A stretch of 5,255 nucleotides of DNA from Halieaceae bacterium (GTDB lineage Bacteria; Pseudomonadota; Gammaproteobacteria; Pseudomonadales; Halieaceae): the NCBI GenBank assembly GCA_018666055.1, contig JABJAS010000018.1, positions 1 to 5,255 of the forward strand, in the 5' to 3' direction. The notes beneath the pieces are model-generated. The model ran no database searches, had not been told where the DNA came from, and was given only the letters and a program-made list of their open reading frames with translations. How positions within the stretch are numbered: the first letter of the stretch is position 1; each line of letters opens with the position of its first letter. This document shows positions 1 to 5,255 of the stretch, one piece after another. The position numbers and the translations under genes are program-made.

Positions 1-1116
1 ATGATGCTGGCTGATCAGGGTGCCGATGTGGTGAAGGTTGAGCCGCTGCACGGCGAGCAGATGCGGCATATTGGACCGAAGGTGAACGAGATCACACCGG
101 CGTTCTTCTCCTGTAACCGAGGTAAGCGCTCGATAGCGCTCGATCTGAAATCTGATGCGGGTCGTGCTGTTTTGATGAAGCTGGTGGAAAGTGCAGACGT
201 GCTGATTCAGAACTTTCGACCCGGTGCGATGGAACGTATGGGCTTTTCGGAGCCGGTTCTCAGAGAGCGTAATGACAAGTTGATTTATGTCTCCATTAGC
301 GGATTCGGCGAGGCGGGGCCCTATGCCCACAAGCGTGTCTACGACCCCGTAATACAAGCACTGTCGTGTGCTGCCGACATTCAGGCAGATCGGGCCACGG
401 GTCGGCCGCAGATGTTCCGCATTATCGCTGCGGATAAAGTGACCGCACTGACGGCTGCACAAGCCATTAGTGCTGCGTTGTATGCGCGCGAACGCACCGG
501 TGAAGGGCAGCATGTTCGTCTGTCGATGCTGGATGCGATGCTGAGCTTTTTTTGGCCGGAGGCGATGGCGGGTTTAACCTTTGCCGAGAAAGAATTTGAT
601 GTGACGCCGTATCAGGGTGCGATGGATCTTGTCTTTGAAACTCAGGATCGTTTTATTACTGCCGGAGCGATCTCTGATAGTGAATGGGCGGGGTTGTGTC
701 GCGCCATACAGCGGGAGGATTTGATCGAGCACCCGCATTTTAAAGATGCGACCGATCGGATGACGCACAACGTTGAACGCAAGGCGATCATGGCGGAGGA
801 GATAAAAAAATGGGCCAGCGATGAGATACTGGCTCGGTTCGATGCGGAAGAAGTGCCCTGCGCACCGATTATTGACCGCTCGGAGCTACTCGATCATGAG
901 CAAGTGAAGACCAATCACTCGGTCGAGCGGCTGCAGTTTGAGGGGTTTGGCGAGGTCCGTCAGGCGCGACATCCCGCTCAGTTCGAGCGCACTCCAGCCG
1001 CGGTGTCACGGCCCGCTCCTCAGCTGGGGGAGCATGGTAGAGATATCTTGGCTGCGCTAGGCTACGGCGAGAGTGAGATAGAGCAACTGATAAGCCATGG
1101 AACGGTGAGGAACTGA
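1..1116 (+). CDS. CaiB/BaiF (class III) CoA-transferase, 5'-truncated by window edge
   Basis: This cytoplasmic family III CoA-transferase moves CoA between carboxylic acids through a covalent aspartyl-CoA intermediate; the substrate cannot be read from sequence. Visible residues 1-371 begin at LADQGADVVKVEP, which in this family follows a conserved start of about 20-25 residues (the 'VLDLxxxxAGP' stretch). The ATG at position 1 is therefore internal, and the intact protein would be about 395 residues, the usual family length. Recognisable blocks are NRGKRSIALDLK (near 40-50), ISGFGEAGPYA (near 99-109), the ADKVTALTAAQAISAALYAR block (about 144-163) and GEGQHVRLSMLDAM. D178 of the visible part (codon 532-534) matches the catalytic Asp of formyl-CoA transferase (Asp169). 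The C-terminal PQLGEHGRDIL element is also typical. It is the first visible gene of a plus-strand block and ends 17 nt before the preferred start of the SDR-like gene. Family assignment is firm; the substrate is unknown. Confidence 0.93.
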   Translation: MMLADQGADVVKVEPLHGEQMRHIGPKVNEITPAFFSCNRGKRSIALDLKSDAGRAVLMKLVESADVLIQNFRPGAMERMGFSEPVLRERNDKLIYVSISGFGEAGPYAHKRVYDPVIQALSCAADIQADRATGRPQMFRIIAADKVTALTAAQAISAALYARERTGEGQHVRLSMLDAMLSFFWPEAMAGLTFAEKEFDVTPYQGAMDLVFETQDRFITAGAISDSEWAGLCRAIQREDLIEHPHFKDATDRMTHNVERKAIMAEEIKKWASDEILARFDAEEVPCAPIIDRSELLDHEQVKTNHSVERLQFEGFGEVRQARHPAQFERTPAAVSRPAPQLGEHGRDILAALGYGESEIEQLISHGTVRN

Positions 1117-1118
1117 TT

Positions 1119-1125
1119 AGAGGGG
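1119..1125 (+). promoter_or_regulatory. Ribosome binding site deciding the SDR gene start
   Basis: AGAGGGG lies 8 nt before the GTG at 1134. The other in-frame GTG, at 1125, overlaps this purine run and has no properly spaced Shine-Dalgarno of its own, so 1134 is the better start. Confidence 0.6.
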
Positions 1126-1133
1126 TGGCAATC

Positions 1134-1910
1134 GTGAAGCCAGTTTGTTTGGTGATTGGTGCGGGAGCAGGTATTGGCGGCACCGTAGGGCGCAAATTTG
1201 CTCAGGAGGGTTACCACGCCGCGTTGTGTCGTCGAAGCGACGCTGCCGGATTAGCGGCCATGTCTCGGTCGTTTGAGGACGAGGGATTATCGGTCAGCGG
1301 CTACCTCACAAACGCAGCCGAACCGGGTGCGCTGGAACAATTAGTCAGTGATGTAGAGCAGGTGGGACCAATTGACACGATGGTCTACAACTTGGGCGCG
1401 CAAATAGGGAATCGATCGCTGGAAAAAACCTCCCTCAAAACCTTTGAGTTGGGCTGGCAAATTGCGTGCTTTGGACTATTCCGATTGGCTAAGGTCTTGG
1501 TGCCCTTGATGGCAGCGCGGGGCAAGGGAACCCTCTTAGTGACCTCTGCAACCTCGGCCATGCGGGGCAATGCAGGGCAACATTCGCACGCTGCCGCGAT
1601 GGCGGGTCGCAGGCTGCTATGCCAAACCTTGAATGCTGAATACGCGTCACAAGGCATTCATGTTGCGCACATCGTTGTCGATGGTGCGGTTGATGCGCCT
1701 GATACGTTGGGAAAAATGCTGGGTGAGGAGGCGTTTGCCGCGCTGAGAAATGCGCGTGGCAAAGAGCATGACGGTTTGTTGTTGCCAGAAAAAATCGCTG
1801 AGACGTACTTTCATTTAGCTCAGCAGCATCGCTCGGTGTGGACCCATGAGTTAGATCTGCGGGCTTACTCAGATTTGGCTTGGTGGAACCATTCAGTGGA
1901 TCTACTCTGA
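1134..1910 (+). CDS. SDR-family oxidoreductase-like protein with degenerate catalytic motif
   Basis: This is a Rossmann-fold short-chain dehydrogenase/reductase of 258 residues from GTG 1134; a start at GTG 1125 would add three residues. It has the cofactor-binding glycine motif GAGAGIG at residues 9-15, an NLGA stretch (86-89) where classical SDRs have NNAG, and a late IHVAHIVVDGAVD strand. It ends with a WTHELDLRAY segment that I recall from a subgroup of bacterial SDRs. The usual active-site YxxxK is absent: aligned through the GNAGQ stretch, the Tyr position is His152 (codon 1587-1589) and the Lys position is Met156 (codon 1599-1601). The expected catalytic Ser aligns with Ala139, flanked by Ser138 and Ser141. 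Nucleotide binding is still likely, but ordinary hydride-transfer catalysis is doubtful. The reading frame is intact and normal in length, so this is not an obvious pseudogene. It lies 17 nt after the CoA-transferase and is probably co-transcribed. Confidence 0.88.
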   Translation: MKPVCLVIGAGAGIGGTVGRKFAQEGYHAALCRRSDAAGLAAMSRSFEDEGLSVSGYLTNAAEPGALEQLVSDVEQVGPIDTMVYNLGAQIGNRSLEKTSLKTFELGWQIACFGLFRLAKVLVPLMAARGKGTLLVTSATSAMRGNAGQHSHAAAMAGRRLLCQTLNAEYASQGIHVAHIVVDGAVDAPDTLGKMLGEEAFAALRNARGKEHDGLLLPEKIAETYFHLAQQHRSVWTHELDLRAYSDLAWWNHSVDLL

Positions 1911-1938
1911 ACGCGGTCTGACCATCAGATCAATGATA

Positions 1939-1960
1939 TGACGCACTACGCGTCAGGAGG
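1939..1960 (+). promoter_or_regulatory. Small hairpin abutting the strong Shine-Dalgarno of the dioxygenase gene
   Basis: TGACGC (1939-1944) and GCGTCA (1950-1955) form a perfect 6-bp stem with a 5-nt loop. The stem's last base is the first base of AGGAGG (1955-1960), a near-consensus ribosome binding site 7 nt before ATG 1968. This site favours 1968 over the upstream in-frame ATG at 1938. Whether the hairpin affects translation is inference only. Confidence 0.5.
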
Positions 1961-1967
1961 CTCGGCA

Positions 1968-2816
1968 ATGGGATTTACCACTACCCCCTCAGGGGCCAGC
2001 TGTGGTGCCACCATTGATGGCGTGCAGTTGCATGAGCCACTCTCCTCAGACCTAATCTCTGAGTTGCGTGCGCAATGGATTGAGCACAAGGTGCTTGTTT
2101 TTCCAAGGCAGCAGCTGACGCCATCACACCTGGTTGCGTTTAGTGAGCAGTTTGGAGAGATTGGAGAGGACCCTTTTTTTGGTCATATCGATGAGCACCC
2201 TAAAGTCGCGGCCGTGCAGCGAGATGCCCTAGAAAAGACCGCGATTTTTGCTGAGATATTCCATAGTGATTGGAGCTTTTTGGGCGTGCCGCCCGCTGGC
2301 ACGGTGTTGTATGGGGTCACCATTCCACCGATGGGTGGGGAAACATTATTTGCGGATCAGGTGGCGGCCTACCAGCAGTTGCCCGACGATCTGAGAGATC
2401 AGGTTGAGGGCCTCGTGGCGATTCACTCTGCAGCGCTTGGCTATGCACCAGATGGCGCCTATGGTGAAGATGACCAGGCATTGGGACGCAGCATGAAAAT
2501 CCTTCCTAGCGAGCGAGCACGTGAGTCGCATACGCATCCCTTCGTTCGAACGCATCGGGAGAACGGCAGCAAAGCTTTGTTCTCTTCTGCCGCCTATATC
2601 ACCGGGTTTGAGGGGATGGCGCGTGAAGAGAGCGAGGCGCTATTGATGTCTCTGTACGCTCACCAGACCCAGCCCGAGTTCATTTATACCCATCGATGGG
2701 AGGCGGGCATGGTGGTGATGTGGGATAACCGATCGTTACTCCACGCGGCTACCGGCGGTTACGACGGTCACGCTCGGCTGCTTCATCGCACAACCATTGC
2801 CGATACCCAGTTTTAA
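1968..2816 (+). CDS. TauD/TfdA-family Fe(II)/2-oxoglutarate-dependent dioxygenase
   Basis: This cytoplasmic non-haem iron oxygenase couples 2-oxoglutarate decarboxylation to hydroxylation of an organic substrate. The start at ATG 1968 rests on AGGAGG 7 nt upstream and gives 282 residues, close to E. coli TauD (283). The iron triad is His99 and Asp101 (FHSDWSF) plus distal His259 (WDNRSLLHA). Thr126 and Arg270 match the TauD residues that bind 2-oxoglutarate, and Arg274 matches TauD Arg270. The block HPFVRTHRENGSKALF is the usual family signature. Compared with TauD as I recall it, the taurine-pocket residues His70, Tyr73 and Asn95 correspond here to Asp68, Phe71 and Ala95, so taurine is unlikely to be the substrate. 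Sulfonates, aryloxyacids or other carboxylates remain possible. It is the third gene of the plus-strand block, 57 nt after the SDR gene, and runs tail to tail into the hydrolase gene. Family and catalytic competence are well supported; substrate is not. Confidence 0.93.
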   Translation: MGFTTTPSGASCGATIDGVQLHEPLSSDLISELRAQWIEHKVLVFPRQQLTPSHLVAFSEQFGEIGEDPFFGHIDEHPKVAAVQRDALEKTAIFAEIFHSDWSFLGVPPAGTVLYGVTIPPMGGETLFADQVAAYQQLPDDLRDQVEGLVAIHSAALGYAPDGAYGEDDQALGRSMKILPSERARESHTHPFVRTHRENGSKALFSSAAYITGFEGMAREESEALLMSLYAHQTQPEFIYTHRWEAGMVVMWDNRSLLHAATGGYDGHARLLHRTTIADTQF

Positions 2817-2838
2817 GCACGAGTTTTGTACTGCCGAA
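2817..2838. other. Convergent intergenic gap of 22 nt
   Basis: This is the whole space between the dioxygenase stop and the hydrolase stop. It contains no GC-rich hairpin followed by a T-run on either strand, so no intrinsic terminator is recognisable. Confidence 0.6.
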
Positions 2839-3627
2839 TTAGAGCACTTGATGAAGCGCATCAAGCATGGCGTTAGGGGCTTCAACCATGATCGTATGGC
2901 CCGCTCCGGGGAGTACCTCAACCTTTGCTGAGGTTAGCGCTGACTGAAGTCCCTGCGTGCTGCGGACGGGAGTGAGCCTGTCTTCAGCACCGAGCAGCAA
3001 GAGAGTAGGGCATGTCACTCGACTCGCTTGTTCAATGCCCGATTGGTAGTCGTTGCAGGCTCGCATATCGTGAAACAAAACGTCCGGCCCAGACTGCTCA
3101 TAAAGCCTGAGCGTATTGCCAATCATCCAAATACCTGAACTGCGGTTCCCGCCAAACTGGTGCCGCTTACTAAACCCCCACTGAGTGAGCATGTCGAAGG
3201 CCGAATGATCATTCGCCTTGGCAGCATCAAGGATGGCGTCTGAAACGGGCATGGGCGAGGTCGTACCGACCAACGCAATGGCCCGGATGCGACTGGCGTG
3301 GGCGGCAGCGCTTTCCAGCGCGATGAGGCTACCGAGGCTGTGGCCGACTAATGCCGCTTGCTCAATGTTGAACGTGTCGAGCACCGTGATAACCCAATCG
3401 GCCATCGTCTCAATGGTGGCTAATGGCGCGCCACCAGAGCGACCATGGCCGGGCAAATCCACCGAGATGACGTTATTACCATGCCGCGCAAAATGTCGAC
3501 TGGCTAACGTCCAAACGCAGTGATCCATCCCCGAGCCGTGAATGAAGACGATGCTGGGTTTTGCCGGATCGATCTCACGGGAGTTGGTATAGCAATAAAC
3601 GTCGTGCTCATTGACAGTGATCATCAT
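2839..3627 (-). CDS. Alpha/beta hydrolase
   Basis: This alpha/beta-hydrolase-fold enzyme of 262 residues probably acts on an ester, lactone or similar bond; no signal peptide is visible, so it is likely cytoplasmic. The elements appear in order: HGSGMD oxyanion loop (residues 30-35), DLPGHGRSG (57-65), nucleophile elbow GHSLGS with Ser97, acid Asp216 in LLLGAEDRLTP, and His244 in GAGHTIMVEAP. The catalytic triad is complete. The first ATG (3627-3625) overlaps the metY stop by 4 nt in an ATGATGA arrangement, and the second Met codon immediately follows the stop. GGAGG at 3641-3637 is correctly spaced. This is the last gene of the minus-strand operon. It is not the usual metY partner MetX: it is much shorter than the roughly 370 residues of that family and lacks its nucleophile context. 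Substrate is unknown. Confidence 0.92.
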   Translation of the reverse strand: MMITVNEHDVYCYTNSREIDPAKPSIVFIHGSGMDHCVWTLASRHFARHGNNVISVDLPGHGRSGGAPLATIETMADWVITVLDTFNIEQAALVGHSLGSLIALESAAAHASRIRAIALVGTTSPMPVSDAILDAAKANDHSAFDMLTQWGFSKRHQFGGNRSSGIWMIGNTLRLYEQSGPDVLFHDMRACNDYQSGIEQASRVTCPTLLLLGAEDRLTPVRSTQGLQSALTSAKVEVLPGAGHTIMVEAPNAMLDALHQVL

Positions 3628-4937
3628 GAGCGGCTGCCTCCAGCCGCTTTCCCTGCGGCGCGCAATCCCTGTTTCAGGTCTGCGATCAGGTCTTTGGCGT
3701 CCTCTAGCCCTATCGACAGTCGGATCGTACCCTCGCCAATCCCACCGGCTGCGAGGGCCTCAGCATCCATACGATGATGGGTAGTGCTAGCGGGATGAAT
3801 CACCAGCGACTTGGCGTCACCGATATTGGCCAAATGCGAGAAGACATTGAGTGCGTCAACAAAGGCAATGCCCGCTGGACGACCACCGCTTAAGTCGAAG
3901 CTGAAAACGGCGCCACAGCCCTTTGGCAAGAGCGTTGCGGCCAGCGACTGATCGGGATGTCCGTCTAGCTCGGGATAACCGACGCGGTCGACCTGTGGTT
4001 GCGCCATTAAGAAGTCGACGATCTCACGCGTGTTGTCGACGTGCCGATTCATCCGCACGCTCAGTGTTTCAATGCCTTGCAAGATGTGGAAGGCGGAGGT
4101 TGGTGCCATACAGGCGCCAAAGTCACGCAGACCCTCTTTTCGGGCCCTTTGAATAAAGGCGGTGGGACCAAACTCCTCAGTGAAAATCAGGTTGTGAAAG
4201 CCCTCGTAAGGCTCTGTTAATGTAGGGAATTTACCAGAGGCTTCCCAGTCGAAATGGCCGCTGTCGACCAGCAGTCCACCGATCACAATACCGTGTCCAC
4301 TGAGAAACTTGGTGGCGGAGTGCTGAATGATATCGGCACCCAGTTCAAAGGGTTTAATGAGGTACGGCGTCGTGAACGTTGAATCCACCATCAGTGGCAG
4401 ACCTGCCTGATGCGCAACGTCAGCGATGGCGGGGATATTCAGTACGTCGAGCCCTGGATTACCCAGCGTTTCACCAAAAATGAGCCGCGTATTGTCTTGA
4501 ATCGCCGAGGCGAATGCCTGTGGATCGCGTGGATCAACAAAGGTGGTCTCAATGCCAAAGCGGGGCAGGGTGTAAGCAAATAAATTATGGCTTCCTCCGT
4601 ACAGGGCAGCAGAGGCGACAATGTGGGAGCCAGCTCCCATCAGAGTGATGATGGCTAGATGCAGCGCCGCTTGTCCGCTGGCGGTAGCAATCGCGCCCAC
4701 GCCTCCCTCTAGTGCGGCGATACGCTCCTCCAACACCGCATTAGTCGGGTTGCTGAGTCGAGAGTAAACGTGTCCTGCTCGCTCAATGTTAAAAAGCGAT
4801 GCGGCATGATCCGAGTCCGGAAAACAAAAAGACGCCGTTTGATAGATCGGAGTGGCTCTGGCGCCCGTTGCAGGATCAGGCTGAGCGCCTGCATGCAGAG
4901 CCAGTGTGTCGAGACCTGGATAGTCCGATGCTGCCAT
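3624..4937 (-). CDS. metY: O-acetylhomoserine aminocarboxypropyltransferase (O-acetylhomoserine sulfhydrylase)
   Basis: This PLP-dependent Cys/Met-metabolism enzyme makes homocysteine from O-acetylhomoserine and sulfide, giving direct sulfhydrylation into methionine synthesis in the cytosol. The protein is 437 residues, the usual length for MetY and longer than typical MetZ or cystathionine synthases/lyases (about 380-400). Key blocks are YSRLSNPTNAVLEERIAALEGG (from Tyr58), TASGQAA (85-91), LYGGSHNLF (112-120), VDSTFTTPYL with Asp185, and HSATKFLSGHG with PLP-binding Lys210. The MetY-like segments GKFPTLTEPYEGFHN, FSHLANIGDAKSLVIHPASTTH and IRLSIGLED are also present. ATG 4937 is supported by an AAGAGGAA purine run with GAGG 9 nt upstream. 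It sits 28 nt after the aldehyde dehydrogenase stop and overlaps the hydrolase start, so all three are probably one operon. Some homologues accept O-succinylhomoserine or O-acetylserine, which sequence alone cannot settle. No riboswitch fits in the 28-nt gap. Confidence 0.95.
   Translation of the reverse strand: MAASDYPGLDTLALHAGAQPDPATGARATPIYQTASFCFPDSDHAASLFNIERAGHVYSRLSNPTNAVLEERIAALEGGVGAIATASGQAALHLAIITLMGAGSHIVASAALYGGSHNLFAYTLPRFGIETTFVDPRDPQAFASAIQDNTRLIFGETLGNPGLDVLNIPAIADVAHQAGLPLMVDSTFTTPYLIKPFELGADIIQHSATKFLSGHGIVIGGLLVDSGHFDWEASGKFPTLTEPYEGFHNLIFTEEFGPTAFIQRARKEGLRDFGACMAPTSAFHILQGIETLSVRMNRHVDNTREIVDFLMAQPQVDRVGYPELDGHPDQSLAATLLPKGCGAVFSFDLSGGRPAGIAFVDALNVFSHLANIGDAKSLVIHPASTTHHRMDAEALAAGGIGEGTIRLSIGLEDAKDLIADLKQGLRAAGKAAGGSRS
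3629..3648 (-). promoter_or_regulatory. Hairpin presenting the hydrolase Shine-Dalgarno in its loop
   Basis: On the minus-strand transcript AGCGGCT and AGCCGCT form a perfect 7-bp stem around the 6-nt loop GGAGGC. The loop holds the GGAGG ribosome binding site, 9 nt before the first ATG of the hydrolase. The hairpin lies within the last codons of metY, so ribosomes finishing metY would open it. A role in translational coupling is inferred. Confidence 0.5.
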
Positions 4938-4965
4938 GGCAGTGTTCCTCTTGTTAATGGGGCAA

Positions 4966-5255
4966 CTAGATACTGAGCCCGCCGAGCTTGGTCTCGAGGT
5001 ACTCTTCGATGCCTTCGCGGGCGCCTTCTCGACCCAATCCGCTTTCCTTCATGCCGCCGAAAGGCGCAGCGGCGCTGGTGGGGTTGATATCGTTGATGCC
5101 AATGATACCAAACTGTAGTTGCTCAAACGTCCGCAGTGCGCGGGATAAGTTCTGCGTGTAAACGTAGGCCGCCAAACCATACCGCGTATCGTTCGCCATC
5201 GCGATAACGTCATCGTCATCGTCAAATGGCACTGCAGCGGCAACGGGGCCAAATG
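4966..5255 (-). CDS. NAD(P)-dependent aldehyde dehydrogenase, succinate-semialdehyde type; C-terminal part only
   Basis: Only the last 95 or so residues are in the window. The frame stays open to the edge, where the codons read [10 protein letters not shown] ahead of a run of aspartates (DDDDD), so the GTG near 5232 is internal and not a start. The segments [47 protein letters not shown] and [10 protein letters not shown] are typical of the C-terminal third of GabD-like succinate-semialdehyde dehydrogenases, which oxidise an aldehyde to its acid with NAD(P)+. The catalytic Cys and Glu lie outside the window, so activity and exact substrate cannot be confirmed. The PFGGxKxSGxGREG block is shared with related aldehyde dehydrogenases such as glutarate-semialdehyde types. 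The stop TAG (4968-4966) is 28 nt before metY on the same strand, suggesting co-transcription. Confidence 0.88.
   Translation of the reverse strand, partial: FGPVAAAVPFDDDDDVIAMANDTRYGLAAYVYTQNLSRALRTFEQLQFGIIGINDINPTSAAAPFGGMKESGLGREGAREGIEEYLETKLGGLSI

Noticed and set aside
1..6. ATG ATG at the very start of the window as the true start of the CoA-transferase.
   Set aside because: The family's conserved N-terminal strand and AGP stretch should precede LADQGADVVKVEP, so these Met codons are internal to a gene cut by the window edge.
869..1195. Minus-strand open frame of 108 residues across the CoA-transferase/SDR junction.
   Set aside because: It is antisense to two well-supported genes, has a low-complexity Pro/Ala/Arg-rich translation and shows no recognisable domain.
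1938..1967. Earlier in-frame ATG at 1938 for the dioxygenase.
   Set aside because: It would add ten residues with no family similarity and lacks a ribosome binding site, whereas ATG 1968 has AGGAGG at ideal spacing and gives the TauD length.
2847..2865. Perfect 7-bp inverted repeat (CTTGATG / CATCAAG, 5-nt loop) near the end of the hydrolase gene, considered as a terminator.
   Set aside because: It lies inside the hydrolase coding sequence, is not GC-rich, and has no T-run after it on either strand.
2839..3627. Hydrolase considered as MetX (homoserine O-acetyltransferase) because of its position next to metY.
   Set aside because: It is far too short and its GHSLGS elbow and cap region look like a generic hydrolase.
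3218..3777. Plus-strand open frames of 101 and 85 residues opposite the hydrolase and metY.
   Set aside because: They lie opposite strongly supported coding sequence and have no recognisable domain; they are frame shadows.
5230..5232. GTG at 5232-5230 as the start of a small protein.
   Set aside because: The frame continues upstream to the window edge with aldehyde dehydrogenase-like residues, so this is the interior of a larger gene.

Overview
The window is gene-dense bacterial chromosome of moderate GC content. It holds six protein genes in two convergent blocks, with almost no intergenic space. The protein types and their residue-level style (CaiB/BaiF CoA-transferase, SDR, TauD/TfdA dioxygenase, MetY, succinate-semialdehyde-type aldehyde dehydrogenase) fit an aerobic, metabolically versatile proteobacterium. 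A marine gammaproteobacterium is a reasonable guess, but nothing seen here fixes the taxon. No RNA gene, CRISPR array, insertion sequence, phage gene or long repeat was found.

Plus-strand block (1-2816): the C-terminal ~94% of a class III CoA-transferase (its start lies left of the window), then a short-chain dehydrogenase-like protein 17 nt downstream, then a TauD/TfdA-family Fe(II)/2-oxoglutarate dioxygenase 57 nt further on. The close spacing and individual ribosome binding sites suggest one transcript. A plausible but unproven theme is breakdown of an organic acid or sulfonate: CoA activation, an oxidoreductase-like step and an oxygenase. The SDR-like protein lacks the usual catalytic Tyr and Lys, so it may not be a conventional dehydrogenase.

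Minus-strand block (5255 down to 2839): the C-terminal end of a succinate-semialdehyde-type aldehyde dehydrogenase (its start lies right of the window), then a full-length O-acetylhomoserine sulfhydrylase (MetY type) after 28 nt, then an alpha/beta hydrolase whose start overlaps the metY stop by 4 nt. This looks like one operon, with translational coupling at the last junction. The Shine-Dalgarno sequence of the hydrolase sits in the loop of a small perfect hairpin.

The two blocks meet tail to tail with only 22 nt between stop codons and no recognisable intrinsic terminator. I found no convincing new biological system. The most notable points are the degenerate SDR active site, the dioxygenase that keeps TauD's cofactor residues but not its taurine pocket, and the metY-hydrolase junction.
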